A stretch of 52,723 bases of DNA from RGIG9151 sp963635575 (lineage in GTDB: Bacteria; Bacillota; Clostridia; TANB77; RGIG9151). A program made the position numbers and the translations under genes. The notes below the pieces were generated by a model. It was not told the DNA's origin. It was given only the letters and a program-made list of their open reading frames with translations, and did no database searches. How positions within the stretch are numbered: position 1 is the stretch's first letter; every line of letters begins with the position of its first letter. Of the stretch, positions 44,342-52,652 are shown piece after piece. The stretch covers positions 1 through 52,723 of the forward strand of contig CAVHFU010000006.1 of assembly GCA_963635575.1 (NCBI GenBank), read 5' to 3'.

Positions 44342-45001
44342 TTAATTATTCGAACTGTATAGCTCTGCTAAATGTTCTTTAGCATATTCAAGCCTACTTT
44401 CCGCTCTGGCCAACATCTCAGTTTGACCTGATGTAGGGCTATATTCCTGTTCTTTTAAGAACTTTTTAAACTCTCTAACATTTTTATCTAGGCTATTCAC
44501 ATAATCCTTTAGTTTCTCATAGTCCATTTGGTTTACTTCATTAAGTGAAATACTAGTAGCTTCATTTAACGCTTGAGCCGTTTGGTTATAATATACATAG
44601 TCTCCATCAGAATTAGTATACCCAGAGCTACCCGCTCCACTTTTAACCATATTTCCTACATCTTTAGCAACTTTTTCGTATATTCTTAAAAAGGCTAGTC
44701 CGCCAACTAAGAATATAACTCCGGCAAAGTAGTAAATAAGTCTTTCTTTAAGCATTGCCCTTTTATTAGGAGTAGCGATCATATAGGAAATAGCTATGGT
44801 AACTAGAATGCAAACGGCAAGTATCACACCAATAGTATATAATAGACCATAAACATTAGAGGTTACCGTCTCCATATCTAAATTATTTTTCCCACTGCCA
44901 GAAAAATAATCTTTTATTATACTTGAAGCAAAAGCGGTAGAATTAAAAACAAGGAGGAGACATAATACAAAAAGAAAAATAGAAATAATTTTCTTTTTCA
45001 T
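44342..45001 (-). CDS. VirB2/TrbC-like small membrane protein with helical extension (pilin paralogue 3)
   Basis: 219 residues: a signal peptide (1-25, ending AFA), two membrane helices (about 48-72 and 88-107) separated by ATPNKRAMLKE, then a Gly/Ser linker and a soluble helical extension (about 145-219). The first 115 residues share the layout and the APxK+A motif of the two upstream small proteins, so the three are paralogues of the VirB2/TrbC pilin type. The extension is unique to this copy and may make it a minor or adaptor subunit. GAGGAGGTGATA precedes the ATG. Confidence 0.8.
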   Translation of the reverse strand: MKKKIISIFLFVLCLLLVFNSTAFASSIIKDYFSGSGKNNLDMETVTSNVYGLLYTIGVILAVCILVTIAISYMIATPNKRAMLKERLIYYFAGVIFLVGGLAFLRIYEKVAKDVGNMVKSGAGSSGYTNSDGDYVYYNQTAQALNEATSISLNEVNQMDYEKLKDYVNSLDKNVREFKKFLKEQEYSPTSGQTEMLARAESRLEYAKEHLAELYSSNN

Positions 45002-45060
45002 AGTATATCACCTCCTCATTGTTGCATTATTAAATTATCAATGCTTTTAATTACTTTGAC

Positions 45061-45414
45061 TTAGTTACCTGTAAAGTTAGTAACTGCTTCTTCGATAGTA
45101 TTTAAGATCCAAACACCACCAATAAGTAGAACTACACCGATAGCCATCGACCACATTCTACCTTTTAATTCAGCTTTTTTAGCTGGAGTAGCAAGGAACC
45201 ATTGAATAGCCATGTAAGCCACCATACAAACAGCTACGATAATAGCAATAGTTCTTAGTATAGCATATACACCATTACCAATGTTTTGAATTGGTTCTTC
45301 TAAATGAAGAGTATCATCAGGGCTAACTTGATTAAAGCTTGCAAAAGATGCTACTGGAACTAATATCATTGCTAATACTAGTACTAAACTTAAAACTTTA
45401 ATTAATTTTTTCAT
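45061..45414 (-). CDS. VirB2/TrbC-like small membrane protein (pilin paralogue 2)
   Basis: 117 residues: signal peptide (1-25, ending SFA), a short extracellular stretch, and two membrane helices (about 50-72 and 86-105) separated by a cytoplasmic ATPAKKAELKG loop. Signal peptide plus two helices and a short positively charged loop is the VirB2/TrbC pilin pattern. AAGGAGGATTTAATTT precedes the ATG. It lies 14 bases after paralogue 1. Confidence 0.85.
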   Translation of the reverse strand: MKKLIKVLSLVLVLAMILVPVASFASFNQVSPDDTLHLEEPIQNIGNGVYAILRTIAIIVAVCMVAYMAIQWFLATPAKKAELKGRMWSMAIGVVLLIGGVWILNTIEEAVTNFTGN

Positions 45415-45428
45415 AAATTAAATCCTCC

Positions 45429-45779
45429 TTAAAATAATATTGTGTATGCCTCTATTACTTTAATAGCAATTGGTACACCTGCTATTAATAAAAGTAATCC
45501 AATTAAATATGGTAGAACAGCAGCTTTCACCTCAGCTTTCTTAGCCGGGCTGGTAAGTAAAAGCTTTATTGCTAGGACAATTGTTACAATTATTGCCAAA
45601 CAATATCCTATTTTATAAAGCATTAATAAAAGTTGTTGCATTCCTACAAGCATTCCGCTGTCAAGCCTTTCTAATAACCCGCTATCGCTATCCTTTATTA
45701 GGTTATTCCCATTAATTGCTGCAAAGCTCATATTGAACAATAATGTTAAACTAACCAAGCAAGATACAATTAATTTCAT
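45429..45779 (-). CDS. VirB2/TrbC-like small membrane protein (pilin paralogue 1)
   Basis: 116 residues from ATG 45779 (MKLIVSCLVSL), which follows GAGGTGG; an upstream in-frame start at 45797 would include that site and is rejected. Signal peptide (about 1-20), an amphipathic stretch, and two membrane helices (about 45-68 and 82-112) separated by TSPAKKAEVKA. It is the first gene of the minus-strand locus, with a promoter about 40 bases upstream. The SPAKKA loop matches ATPAKKA and ATPNKRA of the next two proteins. Confidence 0.82.
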   Translation of the reverse strand: MKLIVSCLVSLTLLFNMSFAAINGNNLIKDSDSGLLERLDSGMLVGMQQLLLMLYKIGYCLAIIVTIVLAIKLLLTSPAKKAEVKAAVLPYLIGLLLLIAGVPIAIKVIEAYTILF

Positions 45780-45817
45780 AGCACCACCTCGACACAAAAT
45801 TGCTTTTTATTATTATA

Positions 45818-45846
45818 ATTTTACTACAAAAACCGCTATTTGGCAA
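45818..45846 (-). promoter_or_regulatory. Promoter of the secretion-like locus
   Basis: Minus-strand TTGCCA (45846-45841), 17-base spacer, TAAAAT (45823-45818), about 40 bases before the first gene. No other promoter is obvious between the 11 genes, whose gaps are -4 to 59 bases, so they may form one operon. Confidence 0.6.
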
Positions 45847-45941
45847 TAGGTTTACTATAAAATGTCAAAAAATGTTCAAATCACTCGAACCAACATTCAA
45901 TATATCGGACTGAATTTAACAAAACTTTAGCATAAAATTAC

Positions 45942-45970
45942 TTGTACAAGAAAAATTATTAGTATATAAT
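45942..45970 (+). promoter_or_regulatory. Promoter of the DUF5693/csaB group
   Basis: TTGTAC (45942-45947), 17-base spacer, TATAAT (45965-45970), divergent from the secretion-locus promoter; 95 bases between the two hold no visible gene. Confidence 0.7.
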
Positions 45971-46000
45971 AACCTTGACTTTGCCTAGGGAGGTATACGA

Positions 46001-48097
46001 ATGAAGAAATTCAGAAATATATTATTAGTAATAATCGGGGTTAGCTTTATCGTTTCAGGCATCCAAATCACAAGACGTGTTATGAAGGAACAACGAAATA
46101 AAAATGTAGAAATAGTTGCTGACTTAACTGATTTTGAAAACTTAGCCATAGAAATGAATGTGCCTATCGAAGAAGTGGCAAAGAAATTAGTTGGAGCCGG
46201 TACGACATCAATTGCCATATCTGAGGAAACATTAAATGATATGAATAATGATGGAAGAATTTTGATGTATCCTGCCGTTAACTTAAAACATATAGATGTT
46301 AACTTCAATAATGAATATAGAGGTGTGGCTACACAAATTAAAAATTATATAGAAGAAAATAATTTAGAATACTCTACTAACACAATAGTTTTAACAGATG
46401 ATAAAAGTGAATATGATTTTTTAACTAATTCACTTAAAAGTAGGTTTAGCGGAATAACTAAAGAATTTAACGATGAAAATAAATTTGGTATATTAATAGG
46501 AAGAAAACAAGATAAAATAAAAGATATAGGTTTAGGACTTATTGATGACGATTTTGAATATGCAAAAACTTTAGGGTTCAATAATATAATTCCTAGAATC
46601 GAAAATCATGAGGGAATAACTACCAAAGAAGTAGACGAACTTTATGAACAATTAAAAAAATATAATGTTAGAACAATCGTTTTTGCCGGTGTTACAGTAT
46701 ACGGTCAAAACTACCAAGATGAAAAAGGCGAAATGCTAAAATACATAGGAGATAAGTTTTCTAAAGAAGGTGCAGAAATTATAACTGCAATTATCGAGAA
46801 ACCGGTTGAAACAGATTTAGAAACCGTACAAAGGGGAATTAAAACTTTATCTAAAGCTTCTAATTATATAAACACAAAAGTTTATTCAATAGACGCCTCT
46901 CAGCTTACCAGAATTACTGCAAGTAACATGGTAGAGCAATGGGGAAGGGCTATTTCTCAAAGAAATGTAAGGGTTTTATATGTAAGACCATTATCTGTTG
47001 CATCTAAAACTGCTAATGAAAATTTTGAAAATACAATTAGTGCTATTCGTGAAATAAAGACTAGAGTTCGTCATATGGGAATGAAAGTTGATTCTGCAAA
47101 AGGCTTAGGAAACATAGTACAAAATAATTTTATGCAAGGCTTAATGGGTATTGGAATAGTGGCTAGCGGATTTTTACTTCTTATATTGTTATTTGATTTA
47201 AGCAAATTCCCTAAGGCTATTTATTCGTTATTTATACTGGGTATTTTAGGAACAGGCTTTATATATTGCATTTCTCCCATTTATAATATTTTGGGAGGTA
47301 TAGCTAATAAGGGATTTAGTTTTATGGCTTCGATTATTTTTCCTTCATTATCCGGTTTATATTTAATAAGTGTATATAATAAGGAAAGCAAAATTGAGAA
47401 TAAAAATTTAAAAGAGATAGTATGTAAAAGTATTGTTGTGCTTTTGATTTCAGTTTTAATTGCGGGAGTGGGCGGAGTTTTCATTGGCTCATTACTTTCC
47501 GGTTCTGAGTACGTATTAAAGTTAGATGTATTTAGAGGAGTTAAACTTTCGTTTATTTTACCTATTTTAATTTTTGGATTTGCGTATGTTGTAAAATGCG
47601 GAATTTATTCGGATGAAAAGGGAAAGCCTCTTAGCATATTGGAACAGATTAAAAAACTAATGAATAGCAGTATTACTGTAAAGTATGCTGTTGCCGGTGC
47701 TGTTTTGGTTCTGGGATTGCTTATTGTTGTTATGAGAAGTGGAAATACATTAATTACTTCGGCGTCTAGTATTGAGATTGCTTTTAGAAATTTCTTAGAG
47801 AAATATTTGATTGCAAGACCTAGAACAAAAGAGCTTATTGCGTTTCCCGTTTTGATGTTTATTGTTTATTCTGCAAGATATAGAATAAAGGAAATTGGAT
47901 TACTTGTAATGCTTGTTGGTATGATTGGAATCGAAAATGTAGTTAATTCGTTTTGCCATATAAGGATGCCCGTTATGGTGACAACATTAAGTTCAATTTA
48001 TAGCTTGATTTTTGCAGTTATAATTGGTAGTATTGGTATTGTGATTATTGAGAAGATTATAAATTTAGTTAAAAAGCAAAAAGGAGGTTCCTTGTAG
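46001..48097 (+). CDS. DUF5693-like multi-pass membrane protein
   Basis: 698 residues. An N-terminal anchor (about 5-22) is followed by a large extracytoplasmic domain (about 25-375) with alternating strands and helices (VIAISEETLNDM, GILIGRKQ, IIPRIENHEG, VRVLYVRPLS) resembling a TIM-barrel-like fold. About eight membrane helices follow (about 385-690). I recognise the architecture as that of proteins commonly encoded directly ahead of csaB in Clostridia (DUF5693); its biochemical role is unknown. A wall-polymer flippase or ligase role would fit the neighbours but is inference. GGGAGG precedes ATG 46001. The stop is two bases before csaB. Confidence 0.75.
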   Translation: MKKFRNILLVIIGVSFIVSGIQITRRVMKEQRNKNVEIVADLTDFENLAIEMNVPIEEVAKKLVGAGTTSIAISEETLNDMNNDGRILMYPAVNLKHIDVNFNNEYRGVATQIKNYIEENNLEYSTNTIVLTDDKSEYDFLTNSLKSRFSGITKEFNDENKFGILIGRKQDKIKDIGLGLIDDDFEYAKTLGFNNIIPRIENHEGITTKEVDELYEQLKKYNVRTIVFAGVTVYGQNYQDEKGEMLKYIGDKFSKEGAEIITAIIEKPVETDLETVQRGIKTLSKASNYINTKVYSIDASQLTRITASNMVEQWGRAISQRNVRVLYVRPLSVASKTANENFENTISAIREIKTRVRHMGMKVDSAKGLGNIVQNNFMQGLMGIGIVASGFLLLILLFDLSKFPKAIYSLFILGILGTGFIYCISPIYNILGGIANKGFSFMASIIFPSLSGLYLISVYNKESKIENKNLKEIVCKSIVVLLISVLIAGVGGVFIGSLLSGSEYVLKLDVFRGVKLSFILPILIFGFAYVVKCGIYSDEKGKPLSILEQIKKLMNSSITVKYAVAGAVLVLGLLIVVMRSGNTLITSASSIEIAFRNFLEKYLIARPRTKELIAFPVLMFIVYSARYRIKEIGLLVMLVGMIGIENVVNSFCHIRMPVMVTTLSSIYSLIFAVIIGSIGIVIIEKIINLVKKQKGGSL

Positions 48098-48099
48098 AA

Positions 48100-49191
48100 A
48101 TGAAGAAGGTATTATTAGCAGGATATTACGGTCAAAATAATGTCGGAGACGAAGCAATCGCAGAAGCACTTACAAAGGAGTTAAAAAGAAGAGGATACGA
48201 AGTTTTAATGTTATCTGGAGATAGAGTTACTTCAGCGCAACTTTACGGAGTGGAGGCATATAATAGACAAAGACTGCAGGATATGAAACTTGCTATTAAA
48301 AATGCTGATTTCGTAATTTTAGGTGGTGGAAGCCTTATCCAAGATGTTACAAGTACATATAGTTTAATGTACTATGTAGGATTTATTAACTTATGTAGAA
48401 TGATGAGAAAGAAAATATATATTGCTTATCAAGGAATTGGGCCTATTAATAAGAAACAAAATGAGTTTTTAACTAAATTTACGCTAAATAGAAGTAAGAA
48501 ACTTTGGATTAGGGATGAAATGTCCATTAATACATTAAGAGAAATTGGTGTTGTTAAGCCTAATATCATACTTTCTTCTGATGCTGTGTTTATGTTAAAG
48601 CCGCCTAGCAGAGAGAGAGTAAATGTATTACTTGCTAAAGCCGGAATAAGAAATGACGATGGAAGACCTCTTATCGGAATTGCTCCTAGACGTTGGGGTT
48701 CAGAAGATAAAGCAGGAGTTTTTGCTAAGATTGCTGATGAATGTATAAATAGATTTAATGCAAAGGTGGTTTTTTATGCATTCCATAAAGATACTGATGT
48801 AAAGTATATTAATGAGATTTGTTCAAGAATGACTAATCGTGCATATATAGTTGCAGATAGTTATTTACCGTCCGAAGTTATGGGTATGATGGGAGAAATG
48901 ACGTTAAATATTGGTGTTAGACTTCACTCACTTATATTCTCTGCAAAAATGGGTGTGCCATTACTTGGTATATCGTATGACCCTAAAATTGATGGCTTTT
49001 TGGATATGCTGGGTATGTCACCTGTATGTGATTATAGTGAATTGTCTAAAGAACAGGTTATGCCTGCTGTTAGTTGGATTATGAAGAATCCTTTCCCTGT
49101 GGAAAATATGTTAGAGACTATAAATGGGTTTGAAAAGCTTACTATTAGAAGTTTAGACGAAATTTTACTAGATAGCGAGATGGAATCGTAG
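48100..49191 (+). CDS. csaB: Polysaccharide pyruvyl transferase CsaB
   Basis: Adds a pyruvyl ketal to the secondary wall polysaccharide, creating the ligand for SLH-domain surface proteins. The N-terminus VLLAGYYGQNNVGDEAIAEAL is diagnostic, as are ILGGGSLIQDVTS, YIAYQGIGPI, and the C-terminal donor-binding region MTLNIGVRLHSLIFSAKMG followed by GISYDPKIDGF. The 363 residues are typical. AAGGAGG lies 12 bases upstream of the ATG. Coupled to the DUF5693-like gene before it and the TagA-type transferase after it. No SLH-domain gene occurs in the window. Confidence 0.95.
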   Translation: MKKVLLAGYYGQNNVGDEAIAEALTKELKRRGYEVLMLSGDRVTSAQLYGVEAYNRQRLQDMKLAIKNADFVILGGGSLIQDVTSTYSLMYYVGFINLCRMMRKKIYIAYQGIGPINKKQNEFLTKFTLNRSKKLWIRDEMSINTLREIGVVKPNIILSSDAVFMLKPPSRERVNVLLAKAGIRNDDGRPLIGIAPRRWGSEDKAGVFAKIADECINRFNAKVVFYAFHKDTDVKYINEICSRMTNRAYIVADSYLPSEVMGMMGEMTLNIGVRLHSLIFSAKMGVPLLGISYDPKIDGFLDMLGMSPVCDYSELSKEQVMPAVSWIMKNPFPVENMLETINGFEKLTIRSLDEILLDSEMES

Positions 49192-49206
49192 AAAACGGAG
49201 GATTTT

Positions 49207-49926
49207 ATGAAAATTCTTGATGTGCGAATTGATGAAGTTACTATGAACGAGGCTGTAGAAAAGGTAAAAATCTTTTTAGATGAGGATAAGATGCATCTTA
49301 TTTGTACGCCTAATCCTGAAATGCTTATGACTGCTCAAGATGACGAGGAATTTAAGCGAATACTTAATTCTTCCGAACTTAACATACCGGATGGAACCGG
49401 AATTGTGTGGGCAGCCGAAAAGTTGGGGAATCCATTAAAGGAGCGAGTAGCTGGATTCGATTTTATACATAGGATTTTTGAGCTCGGGAAAGATAAAAAT
49501 ATATCTTTTTATTTCTTGGGTTCTAAGCCTGGTGTGGCGGAAACTGCTAGTAAAAAGATTGAGGAAAAGTATTCGGGAATAAAGGTTGTTGGGACTAATG
49601 ACGGTTATTTTTCTGTGGAAGAAGAAAAAGGAGTTATTAAAGAGATTAACTTTAAAAAACCTGATGTTTTGCTAGTTGCAATGGGAGCACCAAAGCAAGA
49701 GAGATTTATAAATAAATATAAAGATAAGTTGAATTGCAAGATTGCAATTGGTGTTGGTGGGTGCTTTGATGTTATTTCCGGTAATGTTAAAAGAGCGCCA
49801 AAACTTTTTATAAAGTTGAGACTTGAATGGCTATATAGAGGGCTTACTGATTTTAGAAGATTAAAGAGATTAGGAGCTATTCCAAGATTTATGATTGCGG
49901 TAAAGAGGGAGCGTAAGAGAAAGTGA
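49207..49926 (+). CDS. tagA: WecG/TagA/CpsF family glycosyltransferase
   Basis: Likely transfers N-acetylmannosamine (or a related sugar) to undecaprenyl-diphospho-GlcNAc, an early step of wall teichoic acid or secondary-polymer linkage-unit synthesis. The family core is clear: CTPNPEMLMTAQDDEEF, DGTGIVWAAE, RVAGFDF, FLGSKPGVAE, NDGYF, LLVAMGAPKQERF and GVGGCFDVISGNVKRAP, ending in LEWLYRGL. The length of 239 is normal. GGAGG precedes the ATG. Association with csaB suggests that the polymer made here is the one CsaB pyruvylates. Confidence 0.92.
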   Translation: MKILDVRIDEVTMNEAVEKVKIFLDEDKMHLICTPNPEMLMTAQDDEEFKRILNSSELNIPDGTGIVWAAEKLGNPLKERVAGFDFIHRIFELGKDKNISFYFLGSKPGVAETASKKIEEKYSGIKVVGTNDGYFSVEEEKGVIKEINFKKPDVLLVAMGAPKQERFINKYKDKLNCKIAIGVGGCFDVISGNVKRAPKLFIKLRLEWLYRGLTDFRRLKRLGAIPRFMIAVKRERKRK

Positions 49927-50783
49927 AGTTAGATATAAGTAAAAAAAGATTAAAGAGAATTGCCGTAAATTTATTTTATGTAGTGGTTGGCGTTATATTG
50001 ATTGCTTTGTCAATTAATATGTTTTTCTTAAAGGTAAAAATTACTCCCGGAGGAGTGAGCGGACTTGCCACAGTTATTTACTATTTAACTAACATTTCCG
50101 TTGGTACTGTTGTATTTGCAATTAATATCCCGTTGTTTATTGCGGGTTTTTTTGCGTTTGGAAAAAGGTATAGTGCTAAAACGTTATTCGCTACATTATT
50201 ACTATCAGTTGTTTTAGATACTACTACATTTTTACCTCAAGTAACAGACGATATGCTTTTGGCGTCTATTTTTGGTGGACTTCTTATGGGTGCAGGAATG
50301 GCTTTAGTTTTTAAAGGCGGGGCTACGACTGGTGGAACTGATGTTGCGGCTAAGTTAGTTATTAAATATTTTCCGAGGTTTAATATAGCTGAACAGCTTT
50401 TCTTTATTGATGGATTGGTGGTTATTACTGCTATGATTGCTTTTAGAAATTTTGATATTGGATTTTATTCTATTATTACTATTTGGATTTCAGCAAAGGT
50501 TATTGATTTACTATTTGAAGGTGTCGGATTTGCAAAAGCAATTTTTATTATTTCGGATAACGGAGATGAAATTGCAGATAGGATAATGGCAGAGGTAGGA
50601 CGCGGAGTAACCGGAATTAATGGAGAAGGAATGTATTTTAAGACAAAGAAAAAAGTACTGCTTACTATTGTGGATAAAAGTCAAATTCCATCAATTAAGT
50701 TTATAGTAAAGGATATAGATTCAAAAGCGTTTGTGTTTATAACTGATGTTAGAGAGACACTGGGCGAGGGATTTAACAGGTAG
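49923..50783 (+). CDS. YitT family membrane protein (DUF161/DUF2179)
   Basis: 286 residues: an N-terminal five- to six-helix membrane domain (about 10-190), with the family's KITPGGVSGLATVIYYL and KGGATTGGTDVAAKL motifs, and a C-terminal cytoplasmic DUF2179 domain (about 205-286; VGRGVTGINGEGMYFKTKKKVLLTIVD, then DIDSKAFVFITDVRETLGEGF). The substrate is unknown in the family. The start is GTG 49923, overlapping the tagA stop as GTGA, so the two are translationally coupled. Confidence 0.93.
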   Translation: MKLDISKKRLKRIAVNLFYVVVGVILIALSINMFFLKVKITPGGVSGLATVIYYLTNISVGTVVFAINIPLFIAGFFAFGKRYSAKTLFATLLLSVVLDTTTFLPQVTDDMLLASIFGGLLMGAGMALVFKGGATTGGTDVAAKLVIKYFPRFNIAEQLFFIDGLVVITAMIAFRNFDIGFYSIITIWISAKVIDLLFEGVGFAKAIFIISDNGDEIADRIMAEVGRGVTGINGEGMYFKTKKKVLLTIVDKSQIPSIKFIVKDIDSKAFVFITDVRETLGEGFNR

Positions 50784-50784
50784 G

Positions 50785-50817
50785 AAAAAGATGCAATTTA
50801 ATTTGCATTTTTTTTTG
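50785..50817 (+). terminator. Terminator of the csaB group
   Basis: ATGCAA (50791-50796) with TTGCAT (50803-50808), extended by A-T pairs and followed by nine T residues. The distal arm doubles as the -35 of the next promoter. Confidence 0.82.
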
Positions 50818-50831
50818 ATTTGGCATATAAT
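50803..50831 (+). promoter_or_regulatory. Promoter of the toxin-antitoxin pair
   Basis: TTGCAT (50803-50808), 17-base spacer, TATAAT (50826-50831). The -35 box is the 3' arm of the preceding terminator, so the two signals are fused in 30 bases. AbrB-type antitoxins usually bind their own promoter, and the AGTTAGAAAGTAAGAAAATAAG direct-repeat-like tract after the -10 may be the site. Confidence 0.65.
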
Positions 50832-50872
50832 ATAGTTAGAAAGTAAGAAAATAAGAAAGGAGAGGTGATAGC

Positions 50873-51130
50873 GTGTTAGCCGAATTACGTCAAAAATCAC
50901 AAGTTACAATACCAAAGGATATCGTTAATAGTTTAGGACTAAAAGAGGGCGATAAATTCGATATTTTTGAGGAGGATGGAATAATTCATTTAGTTCCTGT
51001 TACGGTTTATCCTAAAAGTTATATTTTAGAACTAAAAAATGAGATACACGATGTAAAATGCAAATTAGCAGAGAATACTCAACCATTATTTGACGACATA
51101 GATGAGCTATTTAAAAAAATGGAGGGCTAG
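50873..51130 (+). CDS. AbrB/MazE-type antitoxin
   Basis: 85 residues. The N-terminal swapped-hairpin DNA-binding domain is LRQKSQVTIPKDIVNSLGLKEGDKFDIFEEDGIIHLVPV, with an SQVTIPK core characteristic of SpoVT/AbrB/MazE. The C-terminal helix (ELKNEIHDVKCKLAENTQPLFDDIDELFKKME) would wrap and block the toxin. The start is GTG 50873, with AAGGAGAGGTG upstream. Three bases separate it from the toxin gene. Confidence 0.9.
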   Translation: MLAELRQKSQVTIPKDIVNSLGLKEGDKFDIFEEDGIIHLVPVTVYPKSYILELKNEIHDVKCKLAENTQPLFDDIDELFKKMEG

Positions 51131-51133
51131 TCT

Positions 51134-51400
51134 ATGGAGTTTAGAATTACTGCTACAGAACGTTTTACAAAGAGTTTTAAAAAACTTACTGAAAACGAAA
51201 AGAAAATTTTGAAGAGCAAATTAGAAATATTGAAAACAAATCCTATGCACCCTTCTCTTCGTACTAAGCGGATACAAGGTGTAAAGGATTTGTTTGAATG
51301 CAGTGTAAATATGGATTTGAGAATTATTTGGTATTATGATGGAAATAAGATTATAGTATTGCTAGATGTAGGGCATCATAACATTTTGGATAAATTTTAG
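51134..51400 (+). CDS. RelE/YafQ-like toxin (mRNA interferase)
   Basis: 88 residues of the RelE/ParE fold: RITATERFTKSFKKLTENEKK, a helix pair, MHPSLRTKRIQG, and the C-terminal strands FECSVNMDLRIIWYYDGNKIIVLLDVGHH. The basic residues K/R at the centre and the final H-H resemble YafQ-type ribosome-dependent mRNA cleavage enzymes rather than ParE gyrase poisons, but this needs structure-based alignment. Paired with an AbrB-type antitoxin, a common mixed pairing. The rarA ribosome site starts immediately after. Confidence 0.88.
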   Translation: MEFRITATERFTKSFKKLTENEKKILKSKLEILKTNPMHPSLRTKRIQGVKDLFECSVNMDLRIIWYYDGNKIIVLLDVGHHNILDKF

Positions 51401-51413
51401 GGGTGAAAAATAA

Positions 51414-52652
51414 ATGGAGCCATTGGCATATAGAATGTGTCCAAGAAATTTGGATGAATTTTATGGACAGGAACATATTTTAGGAGAGGACAAGTTACTC
51501 AGCCGTGCTATAAAGGCTGATAGATTGTCTTCTATTATTCTTTGGGGACCGCCCGGATGTGGTAAAACTGCATTAGCTAAGGTCATTGCAACAATGACAA
51601 AAACTAGTTTTAAAAAGCTTAATGCTGTTAATTCCGGGGTTGGAGATATAAAAAATATTGTGCAAGAAGCTAAAAATTTACTTATGAATCCTTCGGGAAA
51701 AGTGGTGATTTTCGTTGATGAAATACATAGATTTAATAAGTCGCAACAGGACGCATTACTTCCGTATGTAGAAGATGGTACTGTTATTTTAATTGGTGCA
51801 ACGACTGAAAATCCTTATTTTGAAGTAAATAAGGCTTTGATTTCGCGTTCTACAGTTTTTAAGCTTGAGCCATTAAGAAAAGAGGATGTAGAGAAGGCGT
51901 TAAATGCGGCAATAAAAGATAAAGAAAGAGGACTTGGAAATTATCTTGTGGAGTTTGAGGATGGAACAGTTTCATATATTGCTGAGTTATCAAAGGGAGA
52001 TGTGAGAAAAGCACTAAACATACTTGAAATGGCTGTTTTAACTACCGAGATGAATTCCGACGGGAAAATATATGTTACTAATAAAATTGCAATGGAATGT
52101 ACACAACAAAGAGTAACTGAATTCGATAAAAACGGTGATTCACATTATGATAATATAAGTGCTTTTATTAAGTCGATGAGAGGTTCAAGCCCGGACGGAG
52201 CATTATTTTACCTTGCTCGTGCTATTGCCGGTGGGGAAGACCCTTTGTTTTTAGCAAGAAGGATAGTTATATGTGCTGCTGAAGATGTAGGAATGGCAGA
52301 CCCTAATGCATTAGTAGTAGCGAATGCCGGAGCACAAGCGGTTTCGCTTGTTGGTATGCCGGAGGCAAGAATAATTTTGGCTGAGATGGCTGTATATGTT
52401 GCAAAAGCACCTAAGTCAAACGCAAGTTATCTAGGAATAAATCAGGCTTTATATGACGTTATGAACACAGATACCGGAACAATTCCTATGCATATAAGGA
52501 ATACGCCGGTAGAAGAAATGAAAGAGTTTGGATATGGTGAGGGCTATAAATACGCTCATGATTACGAAGGCGGATATGTAGAACAGCAGTATTTACCGGA
52601 CAAGATTAAGGATAAAAAATATTACATAGAGAAAAACCACTCAAAAGGGTGA
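51414..52652 (+). CDS. rarA: Replication-associated recombination protein A (RarA/MgsA)
   Basis: A AAA+ ATPase related to DnaX and RuvB that acts at stalled replication forks. Motifs: ARNLDEFYGQEHILGE-like N-terminus (here PRNLDEFYGQEHILG), Walker A GPPGCGKTALA, Walker B VVIFVDEIHRFNKSQQD, sensor 1 GATTENPYFEVNKAL, arginine finger region SRSTVFKLEPL, and the C-terminal MGSA domain (DGDSHYDNISAFIKSMRGS-like, ARRIVICAAEDVGMADP). The length of 412 is normal. It follows the toxin gene by 13 bases with GGGGTG as ribosome site, so it may share the toxin-antitoxin promoter. The remaining 52653-52723 holds no gene and no recognisable terminator. Confidence 0.95.
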   Translation: MEPLAYRMCPRNLDEFYGQEHILGEDKLLSRAIKADRLSSIILWGPPGCGKTALAKVIATMTKTSFKKLNAVNSGVGDIKNIVQEAKNLLMNPSGKVVIFVDEIHRFNKSQQDALLPYVEDGTVILIGATTENPYFEVNKALISRSTVFKLEPLRKEDVEKALNAAIKDKERGLGNYLVEFEDGTVSYIAELSKGDVRKALNILEMAVLTTEMNSDGKIYVTNKIAMECTQQRVTEFDKNGDSHYDNISAFIKSMRGSSPDGALFYLARAIAGGEDPLFLARRIVICAAEDVGMADPNALVVANAGAQAVSLVGMPEARIILAEMAVYVAKAPKSNASYLGINQALYDVMNTDTGTIPMHIRNTPVEEMKEFGYGEGYKYAHDYEGGYVEQQYLPDKIKDKKYYIEKNHSKG

